A DNA stretch of 34,770 nt from Pseudomonas donghuensis. Its GTDB lineage: Bacteria; Pseudomonadota; Gammaproteobacteria; Pseudomonadales; Pseudomonadaceae. Each line of letters begins with the position of its first letter. The first letter of the stretch is position 1. Position numbers and translations under genes: made by a program. The stretch covers positions 40,780 through 75,549 of the forward strand of contig NZ_JH650771.1 in assembly GCF_000259195.1 (NCBI RefSeq). The letters are read 5' to 3'. Shown in pieces: positions 28,650 through 34,770 of the stretch. The notes beneath the pieces are model-generated. The model worked only from the letters and a program-made list of their open reading frames with translations, searched no databases and had not been told where the DNA came from.

Positions 28650-29660
28650 TCAGAACTCCCGCACCTTGCGACCGAGTAACAACCAGAGAAAATACGGCCC
28701 GCCAATGATGCTGGTGACCAGGCCTACGGGGATTTCCGCCGGGCTGGTCAAGCTGCGCGCCAGGGTATCGGCCACCAGCAGCAGAATCGCGCCGCAGAGC
28801 ATCGAAGCCGGAATCAGCAAACGATGGCCCGGGCCGAAATACAAACGCAGGCAGTGTGGCACCAGCAGGCCGATAAAACCGATGATGCCGCTCAAGGCCA
28901 CACACAAGCCTACCCCCAGCGACGAAGCCAGGACCACGCGACTCTTCAACCGGTCGCCATCCAGCCCGGCAGCGTGGGCAGACACGTCCCCCAGTTGGAA
29001 CAGGTCCAGGTCAGCGGCGCAACGCGCCAACACCCACAAGGTCAATGGCAGGACCAGGCAGGCCACGGCCAGGGTCGACCACTCGGCGCTGCTCAGGCTG
29101 CCCATCCCCCACAGGCTCAGTTGGCGCAGTTGTTCTTCGCTGGCGAGGTAGGTAAGGATGCCGCCCACAGCGCCCGTCAGGGTATTGATCACCAACCCCG
29201 CGAGCAGCAAGGTAATGGTCGACTCACGCCCCTTGTAACCACGACCGATACGGAAAATCACCAGAGTCACCAGCAAGGCGCCGATGAAACCGGCGAGAAA
29301 CTGCCCATAGCGCTCCAACCCGGCAAAGCGGCCATTGAACAGCACCACCCAGATCGAAACCGCAAGCCCCGCGCCGCTGGCTTGGCCCAGCAGCGTCGGG
29401 TCGGCCAAGGGGTTGCGAAACAGGCCCTGCATGGCTGTGCCGCCAGCGGCCAGGGTCGACCCCACCAGCACCGCCAGCAGCAACCGAGGCAGGCGCACTT
29501 CACTCCACACCTGCCACTCCAGCGCGCTTGGCAGCTCACCGAGCAGAATCCGCGGCGACAAGCCGATACTGCCGACCAGCGAGCACATCGCCAGCATCGC
29601 GCACAACCCTGCCAGCATCAGCACCAGGGTCGGCAATGAGACATTCCCGGCGCCCTTCAT
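28650..29660 (-). CDS. hmuU: Heme ABC importer permease (FecCD family)
   Basis: 336 residues, typical for the BtuC/FecCD permeases, which have about ten membrane helices and act as a dimer. Recognisable stretches are RLPRLLLAVLVGSTLAAGGTAM cut into RLPRLL and GGTAMQGLFRNPLADPTLLG, then GIIGFIGLLVPHCLRL near the C-terminal third (the ATPase-coupling region) and EIPVGLVTSIIGGPYFLWLL at the end. The start ATG overlaps the stop of the binding-protein gene. It forms the inner-membrane heme channel with the ATPase encoded next. Confidence 0.93.
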   Translation of the reverse strand: MKGAGNVSLPTLVLMLAGLCAMLAMCSLVGSIGLSPRILLGELPSALEWQVWSEVRLPRLLLAVLVGSTLAAGGTAMQGLFRNPLADPTLLGQASGAGLAVSIWVVLFNGRFAGLERYGQFLAGFIGALLVTLVIFRIGRGYKGRESTITLLLAGLVINTLTGAVGGILTYLASEEQLRQLSLWGMGSLSSAEWSTLAVACLVLPLTLWVLARCAADLDLFQLGDVSAHAAGLDGDRLKSRVVLASSLGVGLCVALSGIIGFIGLLVPHCLRLYFGPGHRLLIPASMLCGAILLLVADTLARSLTSPAEIPVGLVTSIIGGPYFLWLLLGRKVREF

Positions 29661-30487
29661 GGGAACAGCGCTCCCGCATCCTGACGCAACTGCAACATGG
29701 CCTGCACCGTGCGCGGCCCGAGGTTGAGCAGCGCCTGGTCATCGACCAGCACCAGGCGCCGATGCTGTCCGGCGGGAGTGTGCGCCAGGCCGCCGAGCTT
29801 CCACAGGTTGTCTTCACCGCCCAATGCTGCCAGCCCGGCCTTGCTGACAATGACGAAGTCCGGTGCCAGCGCCACCATGGCTTCCGCTGCTACTTGCTTA
29901 TAGGCATTGAAGCCAGCGCCGTTTTCGATACCGGCCTGCTCCAGCGCGGCCTGGGCTTCGGTACCACGCCCCATGATCAACGGCGTCATGCCGGCACGGT
30001 TGAAAATGAACACCGCCTTTGGCCCTTTCAATGCCGGCATCGTTGCCAGCGCCGCCGCTAGCTGGCGCTGCTCATCGAGCAACGGCTGAGCCTGTGCCTG
30101 GCGATTCATGGCCAGTGCAACCTGCTCGATCTTGCCCGGGATATCGCCAATACCCTTGCCTCGGGCGACACTTACGACCTCAAGCCCGAGACCGCCGAGT
30201 TGGCGCAGTACGCTAGTCGGGCGGGCGGCATCGCTGATCAGCAGCCGTTGCGGTTTGAGGGTCAGCACGCCTTCGGCCGAGAGTTGGCGCAAGTAGCCTA
30301 CCGATGGCAGGCTGGCGATGGCTTCAGGATAACGACTGGAATCATCGCGGCCGACCAGGCGCGAGGTGCCGCCCAGGCGATCGACGATTTCCGCCAGGTC
30401 ATTACCGATCACCAGGGTGTCGGCAGATTCGGCCTGTACGGTCATTGCCGTACACGCCGCCAGCAGGCCGAGAAGCAAGCACTTCAT
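29657..30487 (-). CDS. hmuT: Periplasmic heme-binding protein
   Basis: 276 residues from the ATG at 30487, which overlaps the stop of the HemS-like gene (ATGA). The signal peptide is KCLLLGLLAACTAMTVQA, then ESAD. The cluster A-2 binding-protein fold (TroA-like) fits the length. The motif SVGYLRQLSAEGVL holds Tyr65, matching the tyrosine that ligates heme in PhuT and ShuT. RLVGRDDSSRYPEA before it is also family-typical. The protein accepts heme from the outer-membrane receptor and delivers it to the permease. Confidence 0.93.
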   Translation of the reverse strand: MKCLLLGLLAACTAMTVQAESADTLVIGNDLAEIVDRLGGTSRLVGRDDSSRYPEAIASLPSVGYLRQLSAEGVLTLKPQRLLISDAARPTSVLRQLGGLGLEVVSVARGKGIGDIPGKIEQVALAMNRQAQAQPLLDEQRQLAAALATMPALKGPKAVFIFNRAGMTPLIMGRGTEAQAALEQAGIENGAGFNAYKQVAAEAMVALAPDFVIVSKAGLAALGGEDNLWKLGGLAHTPAGQHRRLVLVDDQALLNLGPRTVQAMLQLRQDAGALFP

Positions 30488-31404
30488 CGCGCCGCCTCCA
30501 GAGCATCCAGCCATTCACGCCAGGCCAACTGCTCAGGCTGCCCCGCCGGGCGACGGGCGAACACCTGGACGATCAGACGCTGCTCGGCGTCAAAAAACTC
30601 AAGGCTGGTGACGCCGCCGACCTGGTTAGGCTTATAGACGCGCCAGATTTGCGCATCCGGCGCATCGGCGATTCTAAAGCCGGTAGGCGCCGCCTGTTCA
30701 CTGGCAGGCATATCAAACAGCAGCTCAGCGCCCGCCTCGCTCATGCCCGTCAACCGGCCCGTAAAGATCTGCACGCTACCGGCACTGTAGACGAACAGCA
30801 TCAATTCCAGCGCACTGGCGGCCAATTGCCGGAACACCGCGACCGGGCTGGTTTGCGCCAGTTGCCGGGCGAACTGCGGCGCCACCAGGGCGTTACCCTC
30901 AAAGCGGGTCAGGCCGTGGCGCTTGAGCAAGGCAAAGTGCTCATGGACGTTGGCCATCGCCGCCCACTCTTCGACCAGGCCGGGCACCTGCGGATTGCGC
31001 TTGCTGAAGGAAGGTTGCACGCTGAAATCGGCCGGTTTCTCGACGCACCGTCCATACAGCGCTGCCCAGCCGGCCAGTGACGATTGCTCCGTCGAGGCCA
31101 GGCACAGCAGCAGTTTGCCGTGGCGATCAAAGACCCTAAGGCTGTAGACACCCACCTCAGGATCAAGCGAGATGCCGACCCAGTGCCAGGCGCGCAGGTT
31201 CAAGCGCAGATCCAGGCCGTCCTCGCCAATCACCAACCCCGCTTCGCTGATGTCGTCGGACTGCGGATAACGGCCCAGTTGCTCGATCGAGGCGTGGCTG
31301 GCCGGTGTGCGGGTGCGCACCGGGCCCAGGGTATGCAGTTGGGCGGCCACTTGCACGGCAGGCAGGTCCAGGCACTTGAACCCGCTATCAGTCAGTTGAG
31401 TCAT
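30484..31404 (-). CDS. Short HemS/PhuS-like heme-handling protein
   Basis: 306 residues from the ATG at 31404, which has AAGGA eight bases upstream; an in-frame start at 31521 lies inside the upstream lipoprotein gene. HemS/PhuS/ShuS proteins are cytoplasmic two-repeat proteins that carry or degrade heme and are usually near 345 residues. Recognisable repeat segments are LGLVIG-type GLVIGEDGLDLRLNLRAWHW (56-75), WAAMANVHEHFALLKRHGL (148-164, with His154 in the place of the heme-ligand histidine), and the closing block WRVYKPNQVGGVTSLEFFD followed by RRPAGQPEQLAWR. Two oddities: the N-terminal helical segment that normally precedes the first repeat is missing, and the usual QIHTG motif of the second repeat reads QIFTG (Phe214). 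So it could bind heme differently from PhuS. Confidence 0.85.
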   Translation of the reverse strand: MTQLTDSGFKCLDLPAVQVAAQLHTLGPVRTRTPASHASIEQLGRYPQSDDISEAGLVIGEDGLDLRLNLRAWHWVGISLDPEVGVYSLRVFDRHGKLLLCLASTEQSSLAGWAALYGRCVEKPADFSVQPSFSKRNPQVPGLVEEWAAMANVHEHFALLKRHGLTRFEGNALVAPQFARQLAQTSPVAVFRQLAASALELMLFVYSAGSVQIFTGRLTGMSEAGAELLFDMPASEQAAPTGFRIADAPDAQIWRVYKPNQVGGVTSLEFFDAEQRLIVQVFARRPAGQPEQLAWREWLDALEAAR

Positions 31405-31429
31405 GGATAAATTCCTTGTAGTGAAGGGT

Positions 31430-32350
31430 TCAATGGGCGGGCTGATCGCAGCCGCCCGCGTCGGCAACCAGGGCGGTACCGTCGGCATCCTCAGCTGGCA
31501 GCAGCCAGACATAGTCGGCATCCCGGGTCGTCAGGCTATGGCCCTGCTCGCTGATCACCAGCACTTTCAGCCCCGGATCACTCGCCCCTTGCGCCAGGTA
31601 CTGCGGGGCGCCCAGGCTTTTCAGCGTGTGCAGGACGCCGGCGAACAACAGCCGGGGCGCTTCGGCGCTATCGAGCACCTGCGCCATGCGCTGGTCGCGG
31701 GCGTGCTGGATCGCAAGCAGGCCGTTCATGCGCACGGCATCGATCTGCCCGCAATGCATCTCTTTGATGTACTGGCGCTGGCGTGCGGCAATGCCGGGTG
31801 ACGGGAACAGGCCGTCAGGGTCCTGTACCGCTGCCGCCATCAAGCGCTTGCGCTCAGCGGCCGGCAGGTTGCCGGCCAACAGCGTGGACGGCGCCGTCAT
31901 CAGGGCCTCCATCAGGGGGCCGTACTGCTCCCAGCTCCAGCGCTCGTCCCAGTGGATGATCTGTTTCAGCCGCTGGCTGCGCACCTGGTTGCCCTGCCCC
32001 AGCCAGGCCTGGACTTCATTCACCGGGCGCTGCCGCTCACTGTCGAGCATTTCCAGCACCACCGCGCCCTGGGGCCGACGCTGCGCCAGGTGAGTGGCCA
32101 GCCATTGTTCGATCAGGTGATGGGCGAAGTTGTCGTGCACTTCGCCGACCATCACCGTCTGGGCCGGCGCCAGCTCATCGAGCAGTTGAGTGGGCGAGAT
32201 CTGCTTGCCACTGCTCAGCTCGATGATCGCGCCCCATCCGGGAATGTGCGATTCGACCCGGGTGTAGGCACTGTCGGCCACCGGCGCATTGACGCTGGCG
32301 CAACCCGCAAGCAGTGCCAGCCCCATCCCTATAAAGGAAGACTTGAACAT
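31430..32350 (-). CDS. ChaN-like iron-regulated lipoprotein
   Basis: 306 residues from the ATG at 32350, with AGGA seven bases upstream; the longer in-frame start at 32587 lies inside the receptor gene. The lipobox LLAGC with Cys17 marks a lipoprotein. The body matches the ChaN/DUF399 family: VMVGEVHDNFAHH (residues 67-78, with His72, His77 and His78), VVLEMLDSERQRPV, then GLLAIQHARDQRMAQVL and a closing LVISEQGHSL. ChaN of Campylobacter jejuni is a heme-binding lipoprotein of an iron-uptake locus. Here the gene sits 11 bases after the receptor and 25 before the HemS-like gene, so it is part of the heme operon. Its role in passing heme to the periplasmic binding protein is inferred. Confidence 0.88.
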   Translation of the reverse strand: MFKSSFIGMGLALLAGCASVNAPVADSAYTRVESHIPGWGAIIELSSGKQISPTQLLDELAPAQTVMVGEVHDNFAHHLIEQWLATHLAQRRPQGAVVLEMLDSERQRPVNEVQAWLGQGNQVRSQRLKQIIHWDERWSWEQYGPLMEALMTAPSTLLAGNLPAAERKRLMAAAVQDPDGLFPSPGIAARQRQYIKEMHCGQIDAVRMNGLLAIQHARDQRMAQVLDSAEAPRLLFAGVLHTLKSLGAPQYLAQGASDPGLKVLVISEQGHSLTTRDADYVWLLPAEDADGTALVADAGGCDQPAH

Positions 32351-32361
32351 AAAGGGTCCTG

Positions 32362-34770
32362 TCAGTATTCGAGGGTGAAGCCGAACGAGGTCGTGCGGCC
32401 ACGGCCGTTGCCTTGGTCCATCACCGCCGACATCAGGTAGTCCACCGAGGCGCTGTTGTTGTAGACCTTGTTGCCGACGTTCTCGACGTTGAAGAACAGG
32501 CTCAGGTTGTCCTGCACCCGGTAGCTGCCATACAGGTCCCAGATCACGCCGGTGGCGTTGGATTTTTTCGTCTCGTACCAGTCCCAACTGGTTTCCGACG
32601 GCCCGGCGTATTCACCACGGCCCCCCAGCACCAGGCGCTCATCGAACCAGCGGGTACCCAGGTCGAGGGTCCAGAAGCGGTCCGGCTGGCTGTTGATGTC
32701 CTCCAGCTCGATGCCGGAGGTGGTCGGCGATTTGGTCGTGGCCTTGGTCCACGACAGGTTGGCGTAGAAGAAGCCGGCGTCGTAGCGGCCTTCCAACTCG
32801 TAACCGCTCATGCGCACTTCTTCAGGCCAGTTGACCCAGTTCATCTTCGCCGACTCTTCGCCGTCGTCATCGAGGATGTCGAAGGACTGCGGCGTGATGT
32901 AGCCATCGATCTTGCTGATGAAGCGGTTGATCTTCAGTTGCCCGTAGTCGGCGTCGGTGAACAGCCCGCTGCGACTGAAATTGACCCCGAACTCGTAGTT
33001 GGTCGAACGCTCCTGGCGCAGGAACGGGTTGGCACCGACACCGTCGGCGTCGCTGGCATCGGCCTCCAGTGGCACTTTCTCGAAGAACATTTCCTGCACC
33101 CGCGGCGCCCGCGAAGTGCGCGACCAGCTGCTGTAGAGCTGCATCCAGTCGTAAGGCCTGACGGCGAAACCAACCCGTGGGTTGAAGCTGTGTTCGCGGC
33201 GGGTAATGTCTATGCCGCCACCGTCGATACCGCGGCACTGGCCAATGATCGAGCACTTGGGCACATGACCGCTGACCTTGTAGCCGTCGTAATGACCGGC
33301 CAGGGTCAGGGCATAGATGTCGTAGTTAAACTCCAGGGTGCTGAACAGGCTGTGGGTAGCCTGCTTGCCCTCGGGGTTGGCCCCGCGCTTCTCCGGGGTC
33401 TGGGCGACGAAATCATCGGTGTAGTAACGCGCGCCATTACTCCAGCTCGCCTCTACCGGCCCGAGGTTGAAACGGCTGACGTTGGTCAGGTCGAAACCGT
33501 GGGCATCGTCACGGGTCTTGCGACCGATGTAGTGGGAGTCTTCTACCGGCGGATACTCCAGCTCGGTCTTGTTCTGGTAGGCATTGACCGTCAGGTTCAG
33601 CCATTCGCTGTAGGGCGTATAGGCGTACTTGGCGCGATAGGTCTCGTTATCCAGCTGCCAGGGGTAGTTGTGATAGAACTCGTTGCGGTACTTCACCCCA
33701 CTCAGGTCCAGGCGATGCATGTCGTTAGGCTGCAGGCGCAGCTTGAGCAAGCCGGAGCGCGGGCTCTGCTTGGTGGTGTCGTATTCGTTGGACTGGCCAT
33801 TGGTGGTCTTGTACTCGCCGGTCTGGGTGCTGCTGACTGCCGCGACCAGGCCGTAAACGCCCTCGACATCTTCGGGGCGGGTACGGGCACCGGCGGCGAA
33901 CATGCGGGTATTGCCGTAGCCATTGTTACCGGTGCGATAGGTCGTACGCAGACCTACGCGGTGGTCCGGCTTGACGATGTCATCAATATCGAAGGTACGA
34001 AAGTTCGCCGAGCCGCCCAGGGTGTTGGCCCCTTCGGCGCCATCCACCGAACCACGCTGTACATCCACCCCAGCCAGCAGGTTGGCGTCGACAAAAGCCA
34101 TCGGCCCGCCCGAACCGTGGCCGGCGTTGTTACGGAAGGTTTGGGTGACGCCATCGATCATGGTATTGACCCGGCCCAACCCGGCCAGGCCGCGGATGTT
34201 CACCGACACCCCCGGCTGGCTGCGCGAATGCAGGGTATAGGTGCCCGGTATCGAGCGCACCACGCTGTTGAGGTCCTGGCGCTCGGCATGCACCTCGCGA
34301 CTGCTCTGGATCGCCCCGGGCCGTTCAGCCAAAGCGCCGACCATGGTCGGCCCGACCTCCAGGGCACTATCGCTGCGCTCGTTCACGCGCAACACATAGG
34401 TGCGATCCTTCAGCCGCTCGACCCACAGGCCGGTGCCCATCAACAACAAGTCGAAGGCTTCCTTGAGCGTGTAATCGCCACTCAAGCCTTGGGTGCTGCG
34501 ATTTTCGCCAAGCTGCGGATCAAAGGTGAGGGTCACCCCTGCAGCCCCAGCCAGTTGATTCAAGGCAGGTGCCAGCGGGCCTGGCGGAATGTCGTAAGGC
34601 TTGCGCAACGGCGCTTGCTGGGTCGCCGCCCTTTCAGTTGCATAGGCCAACGACCCGCCGCTACACCCGCCCACCAATGCCAGTGCGGTCAGCGCACTGC
34701 ACGCAACTTTCCATGCACCGCTTTTGTTGTTGTGCTGCAGCCGCTGAACGGCGGGCGGCTGGGTGGTCTT
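32362..34770 (-). CDS. TonB-dependent heme receptor with N-terminal signalling domain (5' end beyond the window)
   Basis: The frame stays open from 34770, the window edge, to a TGA at 32364-32362, giving 802 visible residues and no ATG, GTG or TTG in the first 31 codons. Because the hydrophobic signal segment (KVACSALTALALVGG) precedes the first possible start (TTG at 34677), the true start must lie outside. After the signal comes the STN domain (about 50-125, from YDIPPGPLAPALNQLAG to the end of DRTYVLRV), which contacts FecR proteins. Then the plug (NIRGLAGLGRVNTMIDG; GGSANFRT) and the beta-barrel. The barrel carries SRAPRVQEMF and NPFLRQERSTNYEFG, the forms here of the FRAP and NPNL motifs of heme receptors, and ends in a TonB-receptor C-terminus, TTSFGFTLEY. 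The STN domain and the sigma/anti-sigma pair nearby fit a signalling heme receptor like BhuR or HasR. Confidence 0.92.
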   Translation of the reverse strand, partial: KTTQPPAVQRLQHNNKSGAWKVACSALTALALVGGCSGGSLAYATERAATQQAPLRKPYDIPPGPLAPALNQLAGAAGVTLTFDPQLGENRSTQGLSGDYTLKEAFDLLLMGTGLWVERLKDRTYVLRVNERSDSALEVGPTMVGALAERPGAIQSSREVHAERQDLNSVVRSIPGTYTLHSRSQPGVSVNIRGLAGLGRVNTMIDGVTQTFRNNAGHGSGGPMAFVDANLLAGVDVQRGSVDGAEGANTLGGSANFRTFDIDDIVKPDHRVGLRTTYRTGNNGYGNTRMFAAGARTRPEDVEGVYGLVAAVSSTQTGEYKTTNGQSNEYDTTKQSPRSGLLKLRLQPNDMHRLDLSGVKYRNEFYHNYPWQLDNETYRAKYAYTPYSEWLNLTVNAYQNKTELEYPPVEDSHYIGRKTRDDAHGFDLTNVSRFNLGPVEASWSNGARYYTDDFVAQTPEKRGANPEGKQATHSLFSTLEFNYDIYALTLAGHYDGYKVSGHVPKCSIIGQCRGIDGGGIDITRREHSFNPRVGFAVRPYDWMQLYSSWSRTSRAPRVQEMFFEKVPLEADASDADGVGANPFLRQERSTNYEFGVNFSRSGLFTDADYGQLKINRFISKIDGYITPQSFDILDDDGEESAKMNWVNWPEEVRMSGYELEGRYDAGFFYANLSWTKATTKSPTTSGIELEDINSQPDRFWTLDLGTRWFDERLVLGGRGEYAGPSETSWDWYETKKSNATGVIWDLYGSYRVQDNLSLFFNVENVGNKVYNNSASVDYLMSAVMDQGNGRGRTTSFGFTLEY

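Overview
The window is chromosomal DNA of a Pseudomonas, most likely a fluorescent or P. putida-type species. The evidence is the gene order phnWX / ldc-dnaQ-rnhA-methyltransferase / gloB-mltD-yej transporter-ppiD-hupB-lon-clpX-clpP-tig, the GC-rich codon use, and two REP hairpins built on the pseudomonad core GCAAGCCCGCTCC. Nothing in it looks like a phage, plasmid or IS element. I found no rRNA, tRNA or CRISPR array. No stretch longer than about 300 bases lacks a gene; the longest gaps are about 271 bases (25084-25354) and 262 bases (25658-25919).

Positions 1-2173. The 3' end of phnW and the whole of phnX form a 2-aminoethylphosphonate degradation pair. A REP hairpin follows, then a convergent ChrR-type FMN reductase and a small orphan gene.

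Positions 2180-9014. A fold-type I lysine/arginine/ornithine decarboxylase, dnaQ, rnhA and a YafS-like methyltransferase lie on the minus strand, divergent from gloB and mltD. The same gloB-methyltransferase-rnhA-dnaQ neighbourhood is known from E. coli.

Positions 9108-16498. This is a YejABEF-type peptide ABC importer with two tandem paralogous binding proteins, two permeases and a double ATPase. The genes overlap or nearly touch, as in one operon.

Positions 16499-25083. This is the protein quality-control block, all on the minus strand: tig (ribosome-bound chaperone), clpP, clpX, lon, hupB and ppiD. I read sigma32-like promoters before lon and clpX, a strong sigma70 promoter before hupB, and terminators after clpX, hupB and ppiD. 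The fabI gene that I recall between the transporter and ppiD in P. aeruginosa is not here; that slot holds only a REP hairpin and a terminator.

Positions 25355-26330. Two small genes of unknown function: a cytoplasmic 100-residue protein and a secreted 136-residue protein.

Positions 26331-34770. This is a heme-uptake locus. A Fur box drives an ECF sigma factor and a FecR-type anti-sigma factor on the plus strand. Converging on them with a 6-base gap is a minus-strand operon: a TonB-dependent heme receptor with an N-terminal signalling (STN) domain (its 5' end is beyond the window), a ChaN-like lipoprotein, a short HemS/PhuS-like protein, and a periplasmic heme-binding protein, permease and ATPase. 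In the inferred working model, the heme-loaded receptor signals through FecR to the sigma factor, which switches on the receptor operon. The transporter then brings heme inward, and the HemS-like protein receives it. The combination resembles Bordetella hurIR-bhuRSTUV rather than P. aeruginosa phu. It is the most interesting part of the window, together with the unusual HemS-like protein.
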